Source: Maylandia zebra | Lineage: Eukaryota > Chordata > Actinopteri > Cichliformes > Cichlidae | NCBI RefSeq assembly: GCF_041146795.1 | Contig: NC_135184.1 | Span: 2,195,967-2,259,966 of the forward strand | DNA: 64,000 nt | Direction: 5' to 3' | Part shown: piece by piece, positions 22,741 through 33,812 of the stretch | Layout: each line of letters opens with the position of its first letter | Position numbering within the stretch: position 1 is the stretch's first letter | Made by a program: the position numbers and the translations under genes | Notes under the pieces: generated by a model | What the model saw: only the letters and a program-made list of their open reading frames with translations | Database searches by the model: none | Told to the model about the DNA's origin: nothing

Positions 22741-23349
22741 TCAGTCAGCATGTGTGCAGTTGGTGGACGCTCCCTTGTTTGTGAGCATCATCAGCAGAGA
22801 GAGTCCACAGCAGTACACCAGACTCTTCACTATCAGCACTGTGTACAGCAGGCAGAGCAGCTTCACCTCGTGTATAGAAGGAAGAGAAGGAAGATAATCT
22901 GTGGGTGGATAAAGAAAAGGAGTCAAATGTTTGGAGCTGCAGTGAGAAATGTCAGTCCTCTGCTGCTCTGCTCTCTTTGACAGCATCTCCACATGAAGCT
23001 GAATCACTGCTGAACACAGTCACCAAGCCTTCATTACCTTGTTGTGTTCGGGCCTCCACTGTGCCCCCCTCGTGCTTCACCCAGCAGCTGTATTTATATG
23101 TGTCAGAATGGCTCCCATCAACCATCCTGATGGCAATGGTGCGTCCCGCCTCTCTGAGCTCCAGCTGCTCTCCCTCAGCAGGGGGCAGCTCCTCCGCTTC
23201 TCCGCCGTTCTTCTTCTGTCTTTTCCAGGAGAACTGGACCAGAGGAGGAAACATGGCTGAGGCCACACACAGCAGGGAGCTGTTCCCCTCCAGGTGGGCT
23301 CTGGATGCTGCTGGGTACACGCTCACCACGGGCTTCACTACCTGCTCAT
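22741..23349 (-). CDS. T-cell receptor gamma constant gene C3
   Basis: Exon 1 (23349-23038, 312 bp) is almost identical to C1 exon 1 in sequence and length. I found one base difference, which is silent. It keeps both C-domain Cys residues and Trp, with a CAACAAG|GTAATG donor in phase 1. Exon 2 (22898-22741) follows a CCCACAG acceptor in the matching phase and encodes DYLPSLPSIHEVKLLCLLY. This connecting peptide has no Cys, unlike C1 and C2. The Lys-containing membrane helix and CTHAD tail with TGA stop are intact. It is the constant gene of the minus-strand cassette with J3 and V3. Reading through the exon 1 donor gives a longer open frame, probably without meaning. Confidence 0.87.
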
Positions 23350-23389
23350 CTGAAGTTTGACAGCAGCAACAAGCAGCACAGACACACAT

Positions 23390-24701
23390 TCACACAGTCA
23401 GCAGCAGCTTCCAGCACTGCACTGCATTCAGTCTGATCCTGGAAACTACATGGACTCTGATCACTAAACTACTCATCAGCACAAAGTTCACTACATACAC
23501 TGGATTCAGCTTCATATCAAACACAGTCATCACCTCATGTCATCATGGCTCACATGAGGAACACTCAGCATGATTTTAATATTAAAATTAAATTCAGTTT
23601 AATTCATCATGTGTTTGCTTTTTATTGTTTTATAGAAATTTAGTTCAGTCCAATTTTAAAATATTTACATTTGTCTTTATACAAGTGAAAATGTATTTTT
23701 CTTATTAGTCCTTAGACACGAGTTCTAACAGAGATCCTCTTCTGTCCAAAAATAAATTCATCTTTTTTCATATTGTTTTGTACTATTAATAAAATTAAAT
23801 ATCATTTCACAAAATTCAGTTCAGCAGATAAAATTTCCATTCTTCTTGTCTTTGATATATTTTACCATAAAGACCATATTTGTCTTTCAGACTAATTTAT
23901 TCTCAAATATTTTTGTGTAAAATTGGAAAAGTAACACAGTGATTATTTTAATTTATGTTTTTATTCAAATAAAAAACTGTAGCAACTATTTTAAAACATT
24001 AAAACTGAAATGTTGAATAAAACGTTTTCAATAATATGAGATATACTTCAAGATATTTTTAGTCATAAAAATAAAAATTATTTGACAAAATATATTTAAT
24101 AAAAATTTGTATGTTAAAGTATTTTGGAAAGTTTAAGTATTATTAACTTTTTATTGTCACGTACAAATCCACACACCCGACTTAATCTCAGAAATAAATA
24201 TCAGAGTTTAACGATGTCAAATTCATCCTAAATTTATCTGTCATATCATTTCTGAGTTTTCTAATCAGTATCTGTTTTTATAATTCTATTTACCTTCATG
24301 AAGCAGCTACATGAATGTTTGACTATTAAAAAATATTTGTTCCTCAACATAAAGCAAATATTTCCTGAAACCATATTTGTTGTTAATCTATATTAATTTA
24401 ATTTTAACATCAAATATGATCTTGTGTTGAAAACCAGCAGAATCACTGAGAGGATCAAATCCTAAATATTTGTAACATCACTAATATTTGCAGAAATAAA
24501 GAATAAGTTTAGTTGTTCAGTGAGATTTCAACATGTTTTCAGAGATTATTGAGCTTTTCTTATGTAACAATGGCTGCAGATGAATTCTCTACTAATGATG
24601 AAAAACTAACATGTAAAGCCTGAAGCAGCACAAACTGACTTTAAACACATTTTCAGCTTCTACAATAAAACAACTGAAGGAAAATAAATGTTTGTTCTTA
24701 C
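23390..24701 (-). other. J3-C3 intron
   Basis: AT-rich intron of about 1.35 kb joining J3 to C3. No enhancer or repeat was recognised. Confidence 0.5.
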
Positions 24702-24753
24702 CTGTTACAGACAGTTTAGTTCCAGAGCCAAAGATGAGGTAGTATCTTCCTCT
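24702..24753 (-). CDS. T-cell receptor gamma joining segment J3
   Basis: A 52-bp segment on the minus strand encodes RGRYYLIFGSGTKLSVT, with the FGSG motif and the same TKL...VT tail as J1. It ends at ACAG|GTAAG in phase 1, compatible with C3 exon 1 at 23349. A consensus 12-type RSS lies directly upstream. Confidence 0.9.
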
Positions 24754-24781
24754 CACAGTGAGACAGACTGCTACAAAAACC
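24754..24781 (-). other. 12-type recombination signal sequence of J3
   Basis: On the minus strand: nonamer GGTTTTTGT (24781-24773), a 12-bp spacer and heptamer CACTGTG (24760-24754), all consensus. Confidence 0.92.
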
Positions 24782-25523
24782 TGTCTGCTGTTGAACGTGT
24801 CAGCTGAGGTGAATGAGTCCAAATGAGGAAGCAGGATCATATTTCAGCTCCATGATGTGTTTCTCTAATGTTCATATCAACATGACTGTCTCTTCTTCTC
24901 TTTTCTTTTAGCCACACTAGCAGCACGGCTCTGATGTTAATGTCAGTCTGTTGGTCAGTCCACTACTTTAGTCCACATGAAAACAGAAAATCACTATATA
25001 AGCACCAGTCCATTTATCCCATCAATGATGCACCACTACAATGAAACATGCTGCTGATAGGATCATGGTTTGGCCCATCTGGCTCACCATCATTAATCAC
25101 ACAATCAATTTTGAATTCTAGCAGCAAATTGTAAAGAAAACTATCAGAACATCTGTCTGTGAACTGAATCTCAGGAGAAAGTGGGCCATGCAGCACCACA
25201 ATGACACAAACCAGTCACGTTTGTTCTCTTTGTTCCAAATAATGGTGAAAGAAAAAGAATCCAGTGAATCCAGCGAGTGATGTGATGAGTCTCTGATGTC
25301 TTTCTGATGTGGTTTTGTTGCGTCCTTCAAACCACACCTGGTGTATTTTAGAAGAGAAACATGTTGGTCTGCACAGGCTCTTCTATTTTCAACACTGACA
25401 GGATTTCCTTTGCTGTTTCTTCTGTCCTGCACATTTTCCTCTGTCTGGGCGAGTCCCCTCACCCATACCGGCTCTGAACTCTACATTGTCTGCTGGGTAA
25501 GATCAGCTTAACTATAAATCAGT
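24782..25523. other. Non-coding interval between J3 and a Penelope-like element
   Basis: Minus-strand frames at 25014-25199 and 25118-25462 overlap and have no recognisable domain. No V or J segment was found. Confidence 0.4.
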
Positions 25524-26664
25524 TGTCAAAGGAGCTTGCAAAGAAAAGCGTCTGGACTTCTTTAAGTTACTTGAAGACGTTTCACCTCTCATCCGAGAAG
25601 CTTCTTCAGTTCTAAGGTCAAATGGTGGAGAGACCCAGATTTTAACCCAGTGGGAGTTTCCCCCCACAGAGGGACAAAAGGACCCCCTGATGATCCTCTA
25701 ATCGCCTGAGCCAAGGTGTGAAATTGGGCGTGGGTCCCAATCAGCCAGAGTTTCGGGTGAGTTCATTGTGAAACCTGGCCTCACCTTATCATGCGATTTC
25801 CTGAGGTCAGATGGCCCAGGATGTGAGTGGGTGTTAAGGCGTCTGGGAAGGATCTCAAAACTGGATTATAGATGGCAGAGTTGGTGTCGTAAACCACCAC
25901 CTCTGTTCAAAGATGGTCGCTCACAGTGGGCATAGATGCTTCTTTCACTCCTCTTTTAAACCATCTGTCCTCTCTGTCCAAAATGTGAACATTGACATCC
26001 TCGAAAGAGTGACCTTTGACCTTTAGATGCAGATGGACTGCTGAGTCTTGTCCTGTGGAGGTGGCTCTTCTGTGTTGTGCCATGCGCTTGTAAAGTGGCT
26101 GTTTGGTCTCTCCAATGTAGAGGTCTGGGCATTCCTCGCTGCACTGTACAGCATACACCACATTGTTAAGTTTGTGTTTTGGAGTTTTGTCTTTCGGGTG
26201 AACCAGTTTTTGTCTGAGCGTGTTGCTGGGTCTGAAATACACCGGGATGTCATGCTTGGAGAAAACTCTCCTGAGTTTCTCTGATACACCGGCTACATAG
26301 GGGATGACAATGTTGTTGCGTCTGTCCTTCTTATCCTCCCTCGCTGGTGTCTGATCTTCTTTTCTGTGCATCTTTGCTGACTTTATAAAAGCCCAGTTAG
26401 GATAACCACATGTTTTAAGTGCTTCCTTTACATGTGTGTGTTCCTTCTTTTTCCCTTCAGGCTTAGAGGGAACATGTTCTGCCCGGTGGTGTAGGGTCCT
26501 AATTACTCCAAGTTTGTGTTCCAGAGGGTGATGGGAGTCAAAGAGGAGGTACTGGACTCCCCACCATTTGACTTTAGAACTGAAGAAGCTTCTCAGATGA
26601 GAGGGGAAACATCTTCAAGCAACTTAAAGAAGTCCAGACGCTTTTCTTTGCAAGCTCCTTTGAC
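25524..26664 (-). mobile_element. Penelope-like element, C-terminal fragment with long inverted ends
   Basis: The minus-strand frame 26371-25907 encodes the end of a Penelope-like polyprotein. RT-thumb and linker sequence (NNIVIPYVAGVSEKLRRVF) is followed by a GIY-YIG endonuclease region, VVYAVQCSEECPDLYIGETK, with the later conserved Arg and His stretch (RMAQHRRA). The element is bounded by inverted arms of about 115 bp (25524-25638 and 26550-26664), beginning GTCAAAGGAGCTTGCAAAG on each strand. The RT palm domain is absent, so it is not autonomous. Confidence 0.78.
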
Positions 26665-26787
26665 TACGTTCATTTGTGTGTCCCTCTTGTTGTGCTTTTC
26701 CCTCATTCCCCTCTGTGTATTTATTGTGTGTGTTTGCCTTTGCTCCACGTTGGATTGTCTGCGTTTCCTCCACTCATCTTCTCCTGT

Positions 26788-26940
26788 GGTTTTTGAAAAC
26801 ATTTCATCCAAGAAGCTTCTTCAGTTCTGAGAGCAAATGGTGGAGAGTCCCAGAGTTTTAAGCCCTGTTGGGAGTGGGACTCTCCACCATTTGACCCTAG
26901 AACTGAAGAAGCTTCTTGGATGAGAGGTGAAAAATCTTCA
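26788..26940. repeat. Foldback of Penelope-like ends
   Basis: Two inverted arms, about 26793-26853 and 26874-26935, share CCAAGAAGCTTCTTCAGTTC and CAAATGGTGGAGAGTCCCA around a centre of roughly 20 bp. The arms are the same terminal sequence that bounds the element at 25524-26664. No coding sequence lies between them. Confidence 0.75.
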
Positions 26941-27475
26941 AGAAACTTAAAGACGTCCAGATGCTTTTTTTCAAGTGTCTTAGAGTATGATGACCTGAAT
27001 GACAGAGAACCTTCACAGACATATTGGCGAGAAAGGGCCCCGCCCAGGCCACAGACATGTTGGACATCCTCATGTCTGTGTTCTGTGCTGAGTGGAAATC
27101 CAGGTCTTCTTGATATTTTGCCCTAACATGGCAAAAAATTACAAAACCAGTTTGCAGGTTCGCATGTTGGTCTGCGATCAATCATCTCTGCTGGAATCTG
27201 AGGCTCTGAGCCTAAACTTTTTACTGCTGGTAGTGATGTGTTGTTGTCAGTGTTGGTCAAGTTACTTGAAAAAAGTAATCAGTACTGATTACTTCCCCAA
27301 AAAAGTAATAAATTACTTTACTGATTACTTATTTTCAAAAGTAATTAATTACTTAGTTACTTAGTTACTTAGTTACTTTTTAAAAACACGATTTACAACC
27401 TGAATAGGTGATAAAGCGATAGATCTTTCAGCCCAATTCTACTTTTTCTACATAATCCTTCATACAAAATGTAAT

Positions 27476-27589
27476 TGTAGCGGTAGTCTACTGTTCCCAT
27501 AAGGCTGTGTGTGGGGGAAGCTTCCGGGTTACGAGTAAAGTTGGAAAATATCACCCGAACACGCTGCGTCCAGTGTCATCATTTATACG
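27476..27589 (+). repeat. 5' LTR of the Ty3/gypsy element
   Basis: Starts TGTAGCGGTAGTCTACTG and ends ATTTATACG. Aligned with the 3' LTR. Confidence 0.85.
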
Positions 27590-27603
27590 TGGTGTCAGAA
27601 GTG
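27590..27603 (+). promoter_or_regulatory. Primer-binding site, tRNA-Leu type
   Basis: TGGTGTCAGAAGTG directly follows the 5' LTR and is complementary to the 3' end of vertebrate tRNA-Leu including CCA. It would prime minus-strand DNA synthesis. Confidence 0.75.
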
Positions 27604-27863
27604 CGAACGGAGGTCTCCACAGTTTTTTCTTTTTTTGAGTACAGTACGGTGCAGTTAACTGCGAGAGAAGTTTTCGCATCGGTAACCCGAACAAGACCGG
27701 CATGCAGGTGAAGCGCGGCCGAGGCTGTGAGCGGCGCTATCAACAGGGCGCGTGTGCGCGCGCGGTCGAGCACGAGCCTCACATGTCGGAGGGAGGAGAC
27801 GGGGTCGGCGCACCGGAAAGCTTGGATTCTGAACGCGAGGAAGCCAGAGATCCACACGTCACG

Positions 27864-28965
27864 ATGGCGACCACGGTACAAATAACACCCCCAGAAACAT
27901 TTGACTTTTCTCATCATGCCAAATGGCCAAAGTGGATCAGAAGGTTCGAAAGATTTCGCATTGCAACCGCTCTTGATAACAAATCAGACGAGTATCAAGT
28001 TAACGCACTCCTGTACGCTATGGGAGACGCTGCTGCTGATGTTTTGGCAGTTTTACCACTGTGCGATGCAGATAAAAAGAAATATGCAACTGTCAAAGAG
28101 GCATTTGAAAAACATTACGTAGGAAAACATAACGTAATTTTTGAAAGAGCACAGTTTAACTCCAGATGGCAACAGGTTGGGGAAAGTACAGAGTCGTTCA
28201 TAACTGCTGTGCACAAACTTGCAGAAAATTGTGCATTTGGAGCACTCAAAGACGAACTCATAAGGGACAGAACTGTAGTGGCATAAAAGACAAAAGACTG
28301 TCCGAGCTGCTGCAAATGGACTCAGAGTTGACTCTTGTTAAAGCCATTGAGAAAGTTAGGCAGAGCGAAACGGTAAAGAAACAACAATCAATACTTCACT
28401 GCAGCGCGGCAGTGGAGAAAACACTGAACATGGACACAATACGGACAAATACAACACGCGGGAAAACGCAGACGTGGCAGAAGAAAGAACAAAAGCCAAT
28501 CAAGCAAAGTGGAAAGGAATGTGGCCGCTGTCGTCGCAAGAACAAACACTCATGGAAAGAATGTCCAGCCAAAGAGGTACAGTGTCGAAAATGTCAGAAA
28601 AAAGGGCACTTTGCTGCGGTCTGTCGCAGTAGTGAAGCTGCAGCGCTACGCGAAGTGACAGAAAATCAGAAAGATACAGACAGCGAGGATTGTGTGTTCT
28701 TGGGTGAAGTAGAGACCGGGAGGTCACAGCCCTGGGTGCAAAAGGTCAAGTTAAATGGGGGAAATGTATATTTTAAACTCGACACAGGGGCGGATGTTAC
28801 ATCTATTCCAGAGGGTTTGTACAGTCCAGACAGGGATGGTAAGCTGCAGAGACCCAGAAAGAAGTTACTAGGGCCGGGCAGTAACCCACTCAATGTTAAA
28901 GGCTGCTTCGAGGCACAGCTAGCAGTGAAAAGGTGCAGTGTTTCCCAAGACGTCTGTCAGGTCTA
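27864..28965 (+). pseudogene. gag and protease region of the Ty3/gypsy element, frameshifted
   Basis: The likely start is ATG 27864 (MATTVQITPPETFDF), although the frame is open from 27702. A capsid-like segment (WPKWIRRFERFRIATAL) follows. A single-base loss near 28285 shifts the frame at RDRTVV. The next frame continues with KRLSELLQMDSELTL, two zinc-knuckle-like cysteine clusters (CGRCRRKNKHSWKEC and CRKCQKKGHFAAVC) and the aspartic protease motif FKLDTGADVTSIP. Translation then meets a stop at about 28965 and further losses before the RT region. Confidence 0.85.
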
Positions 28966-29003
28966 GTACAGCCACTGCTAAGCAGGCCAGCGTGTGAGGC
29001 CTT

Positions 29004-30260
29004 GTGTACAGAGTAAGCACAGTAACGGAATCGGTGACAGATTTCAGGGCAGCATACCCAGACGTTTTTAAAGGTTTATGCGTGCTGAGGGAGCCTTATC
29101 ACATTGAGCTAGAGCAAGGAGCTGTACCAATAGCCCTATCTGCCCCAAGACGTGTTCCTCTTCCCCTCAGAGATGCAGTGAGAAATGAGCTGCACAGAAT
29201 GGAAGAAATGGGTGTTATCTCCAAAGTCACTGAGCCTACAGAGTGGTGTTCTGGCATGGTAGTGGTCCCCAGACCAGCAGGAAAGCCCCCCAGAATATGT
29301 GTGGACCTCACACCCCTGAACACAGTAGTCAAAAGAGAAAGACACATCCTCCCAGCAGTAGATCAAACACTAGCGATGATGAAAGATCCTAAAGTGTTCA
29401 CAAAGCTTGACGCCCGGTCTGGATTCTGGCAAATTCCGCTCACGCCAGAGTCAAGGCCACTCACTACCTTCATCACGCCTTTTGGAAGGTTTCAGTTCAA
29501 CCGCCTTCATTTTGGCATTGCATCGGCGCCGGAACATTTCCAAAGGCGAATGTCACAGATGCTGGAAGATTTTGAAGGGGTGATTTGTCACGCCAATGAT
29601 GTGCTTATATATGGCAGAGACAGGCAGGAGCACGACCAGAGGTTGCACTGTGTCCTTCAAAAGTTTCAGAAGGATGGTCTCACTCTGAATGAGAAGTGTG
29701 AGTTTGCTAAAAGTCCAATAATCTTTGTGGGACACAAAGTGTCAGCAAAAGGCATTGAGGCTGATCCCAACAAGATAACAGCAAACCAGCAGCTGCCACA
29801 GCCTCAGAGTGCGGCAGATATGCGCCGTCTCATGGGCATGGCCAACTATCTTGCCAAGTTTATGCCACAACTAGCCACAATCACCACACCATTAAAGGAA
29901 CTGCTAAAAGACAGAAACGAGTGGATATGGGCGGAGCCACAGGAAACAGTGTTTAGGAGACTAAAAAGGATATTAAGCTCTCCGGAAGTGCTCGCTCAGT
30001 ACTCCAACTCAGCAGATACACGAGTCACTGCAGATGCATCGCCATACGGTATTGGAGCTGTTCTCACTCAGAAACAGTCTGACCACTCCTGGCGACCGGT
30101 CACATATATCTCAAGAGGTCTCACAGGCACAGAGAAACGCTACGCGCAGATAGAAAAGGAGGCGCTCGCTGTAACGTGGGCGTGTGAACGACTGTCATCT
30201 TATCTCATGGGATTACAGTTCACTCTAATTACAGATCACAAAGCCCTGGTCCTCTTCTGA
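29004..30260 (+). pseudogene. Reverse transcriptase and RNase H region, catalytic Asp lost
   Basis: The open frame holds RT blocks in order: VVVPRPAGKPPRICVDLTPL, KLDARSGFWQIPL and FITPFGRFQFNRL. The catalytic box then reads CHANDVLIYG where the family has two adjacent Asp residues, so the first is Asn. RNase H follows with VTADASPYGIGAVL and LITDHKALV. A single-base loss near 30255 shifts the frame before a stop. Confidence 0.85.
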
Positions 30261-30335
30261 GCACAAGAGGCCTGGACGACCTGCCTCCACGCATCCTGAG
30301 ATTCCGCCTCAGGCTGCTGCGCTTTACTTTCACCA

Positions 30336-32672
30336 TTGTCCATGTTCCAGGGAAGAACCTCGTCACCGCTGATGCTCTCTCACGAGCACCGCTGGCGGGG
30401 CCTCCTTCTGCTGGGGCATCTTCAGCTGGAAAAAGAGGTGGAGGTTTTCGTGGACGGTGTAGTTTCCCATCTCCCAGCAACAGATAAAAGGCTGGAGGAG
30501 ATTAAGTTGGCGCAGGAAATGGATGACCTGTGTAGAAAGGTGGTGTATCAATGTGGGACAGGCTGGCCAGAAAAAGGTAAACTAGATCCAGAGTTAAAGG
30601 GGTACTGGCAATACAGAATGGACTTCAATCTAGTCCATGGTCTTCTCATGAAAGGGAAGAGACTCGTGATACCACCTCAAATGAGAGCAGAGGTTTTGTC
30701 ACGTTTGCATGAAGGCCACCAGGGCGTTTCAAAATGCAGGGCCAGAGCAAAAGAGTTGGTGTGGTGGCCGGGCATCTCAACCCAAATACGTCAGATGGTA
30801 GACAGGTGCGAAACATGTCAAAAACACAGGTTACAGTGCCGTGAACCAATGCTGGTGACTCCTGTTGCTGACCGCCCATGGCAAAAAGTCAGTATGGATC
30901 TGTTCGAGTGGTCAAAGAAACATTTCCTGCTGATTATTGATTTTTTCTCAAGGTACATTGAGATAGCTGAACTGAGACACACAACAGCAGAGGTCACTAT
31001 TAATCAGTGTTGGTCAAGTTACTTGAAAAAAGTAATCAGTAACTAATTACTGATTACTCCCCCCAAAAAAGTAATCCCGTTACTTTACTGATTACTTATT
31101 TTCAAAAGTAATTAATTACTTAGTTACTTAGTTACTTAGTTACTTTTTAAAAACACGATTTACAACCTGAAGAGGTGATAAAGTGATAGATCTTTCAGCC
31201 CAATTCTACTTTTTCTACATAATCCATCATACAAAATGTAATCAAATGGAAAAGTCTCTTTTTTTAACTTGTTTTATCAGTTTTAATCTTTTAACTTTAT
31301 GCATCAAGCAAAACATTTAATTATATGCAACATTCTCTGACTTGAATAAATTAGTTTAACATTTAAACCTATTTTCTACACATTCCAGCACATAAAATAA
31401 AATATTTTTTGTGTTTACACTCAGTCTTTCAAACAGATGCAAGTAAAACACAGCAGAAAATAAATAAAGTCAAAGACTCAGCGGTCCTTTTGCTCTATTT
31501 TCACCTGTAAAGCAGGAGCAGGGTAGGCGGAGGGTTACCCTGGTGCAGGTGTGCTGCGGTCAGTTGAAGAATCTGCGCGAGTGTCTCTGTGAGTTTCCCA
31601 TCACGTCGTAGCTACTCGGTGCTTGCTCGGAAGTTTAGGGGTTTTTTTCGCTGTAAAAAGAAGTTTTCTTCCCACGCACAGCGGACACTAATGTTTTTGT
31701 CACTTTTTATGGAATCAAACTCAAAGTAAGGTCAGTACTTCCACACTTTAAACGCTGCACGCTCATACTCTCTCCCGCACTCGATATATTATCCATTGTT
31801 GATCTGCACACAGCTGCTGTCACCAACGTCGCACTTGCTTACGTCACTGTCATGAGACATTCTCGCAAAAAAAATCACGGTTTTAGTAATGCAGTAACGC
31901 AGCGTTCCTACGGGAAAGTAACGGTAATCTAATTACCGATTTTGCAATAGTAATCCCTTACTTTACTCGTTACTTGAAAAAAGTAATCAGATTACAGTAA
32001 CGCGTTACAAGTAACGCGTTACTGCCCATCTCTGCTATTAATGATATAAAAGAGGCATTTGCAAGACATGGCATTGCCGAGACTGTGGTATCGGATAACG
32101 GGCCGCAATTTTCCTCAGAACAGTTCAAGCACTTTGCCAAAGAGTATCAGTTCACACATGAAACGAGCAGCCCCAGGTACCCCCAAGCCAATGGGGAGGC
32201 AGAACGCGCTGTTCGTACCATTAAAGACTTGTGGAAAAAGGACTGTGACTACACCAGAGCACTGCTAGCGTACAGGGCCACCCCACTGGAACATGGGCTC
32301 TCGCCGGTGCAGTTGCTAATGGGGAGACAACTGCGGACCACGCTGCCACAAGCTGTGGCAAAGCTGGTGCCAAAGTGGCCCGACCTACAGGCTTTTCGCA
32401 AAAAAGATGAGGAGGGGAGGCGTGAGCAGGCAAAACACTACAACCGCAGACATAGAGTCAGACCACTTCTGGAACTATCGTCAGGACAGAAAGTGTGGAT
32501 TACCACTGAAGGAACCACTGGAGCAGCAGTTGGACCTGCCCGTGCTCCCAGATCCTATGTGGTAGAGACAGACAGGGGTTTTCTGAGGAGAAATAGGAGC
32601 CACCTCAGACCAACAGGGACTATTACCAGATCTGGTCGAGTGGTGAGACCTCCTGAAAGACTGGATGTGTAA
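30336..32672 (+). pseudogene. Integrase region split by a hAT insertion
   Basis: The first half (to about 31004) has the HHCC finger (HEGHQGVSKC to CETC) and the first catalytic Asp region (SMDLFEW, IIDFFSRYIEI). The second half (32043-32672) has SDNGPQFSSEQF and NGEAERAVRT, carrying the second Asp and the Glu, then a C-terminal domain ending at ERLDV. The hAT copy B at 31005-32034 and its duplicated target separate the halves. Confidence 0.85.
31005..32034 (+). mobile_element. Non-autonomous hAT element, copy B
   Basis: 1030 bp with ends CAGTGTTGGTCAAGTTACTT and GCGTTACTGCCCATCTCTG, flanked by CTATTAAT at 30997-31004 and 32035-32042. Nearly identical to copy C. It carries no transposase and therefore needs one in trans. 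Confidence 0.92.
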
Positions 32673-32858
32673 TTCTCTGAAGTTATCCATTCATGCCCTA
32701 TTCAAAGCTGGGTTAGGCTGCTGGAGATGTTTACAATAATGTGTTTCGTTTAAATGTAAGTGAACAAGTGTGGGATGTGTATAATTTTCACGTTTGATGA
32801 TGCTCCCCATTTCTGTTCTAGTGAGCTGTTAGAGTTGTTATGAAGTATGTCTTTAGCT

Positions 32859-32983
32859 AAAAGGAGGAGGTGTAGCGGTAGACTACTGTTCCCATAAGGC
32901 TGTGTGTGGGGGAACTTCCGGGTTACGAGTAAAGTTGGGAAACATCACCCGAACACGTTGCGTCCAGTGTCATTATTTATATG
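32859..32983 (+). repeat. Polypurine tract and 3' LTR of the Ty3/gypsy element
   Basis: AAAAGGAGGAGG (about 32859-32870) is the plus-strand primer site. The LTR follows at 32871-32983 (TGTAGCGGTAGACTACTG to ATTTATATG). Confidence 0.85.
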
Positions 32984-33273
32984 GTAATCAAATGGAAAAG
33001 TCTCTTTTTAAAACTAGTTTTATTAGTTTTAATCTTTTAACTTTATGCATCAAGCAAACATTTAATTATATGCAACATTCTCTGACTGGAAGAAATTTGT
33101 TTAATATTTAAACCTATTTTCTGCACATTCCAGCACATAAAATATATATATTTTTTGTGTTAACACTCACTCTTTCAAATAGATGCAAGTAAAACACATC
33201 AGAAAATAAATAAAGTCAAAGACTAGTGGTCCTTTTGCTCTATTTTCACCTGTAAAGCAGGAGTAGGGTAGGC

Positions 33274-33812
33274 GGAGGTCTGAGCGACCCAGGATCCCTG
33301 AGCAGTTATGAATTATATTATTATTGTATGTATATTTGGTGTTGCTGTCCTTCTCCCTGTTTGCGTGTGTGTGTGTTTCGACGGGCGCCTTCAGGCCTGG
33401 TGGGTGTGGCCCTGCTGGCGGTCTGGCCACACCCGAAGCCACACACCTGCTGCTGATCAGGCCTCGTCGGGAGCTCCCACCGACGCGGGATCATTGCTTG
33501 AGACTCCACGTTAGTCACCCAGTTGTGCTTGGTTAGTGTGTGTGTATGCCCGCGGTTGTATGTGTCCTGCTTCTATTGTGTCCCCAGGAGAGGGGTGGAG
33601 TGCCAGACAGCAGCCAGCACAGGGAGTGCTGAGACACGGGAGCGGAGAGCACAAACACTGGGAGAAGACACGACACGGGAGTCTGGGGAAAGCACGGGGA
33701 TTTATTGTTGTTTAGTTTCATACACTGTAAATAAATGCACTGTTTACACACAGAGCACCGCGCCTGGGTCCTCCTTCCCTACACCCCCACGGTCTGCCAG
33801 CCAGACCGTGAC
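33274..33812. other. Replaced internal segment of hAT copy A
   Basis: Copies B and C read GTAGGCGGAGGGTTACCC here and run on to CTCGATATATTATCC. Copy A instead has about 540 bp with GTCTGAGCGACCCAGGATCC at its start and GGTCTGCCAGCCAGACCGTG near its end. It contains a GTGTGTGT run and is GC-rich. Insertion with deletion, or a different subfamily, would both fit. Confidence 0.6.

Larger units (their letters stand above)
27476..32983 (+). mobile_element. Ty3/gypsy LTR retrotransposon with short LTRs, inactivated
   Basis: Bounded by LTRs of about 114 bp and flanked by a 5-bp duplication GTAAT (27471-27475 and 32984-32988) inside hAT copy A. The order is 5' LTR, primer-binding site, gag, zinc knuckles, protease, RT, RNase H, integrase, polypurine tract, 3' LTR. 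The pol order RT-RNase H-integrase and the RT sequence place it in Ty3/gypsy, probably near Mag-type elements. Frameshifts, a catalytic substitution and a 1030-bp hAT insertion make it dead. Six substitutions and one indel between its LTRs show it is not young. Confidence 0.9.

Noticed and set aside
22905..23360. Long plus-strand frames across the C3 gene (for example 151 codons)
   Set aside because: They are antisense shadows of C3 exon 1, which has proper splice sites and Ig motifs on the minus strand.
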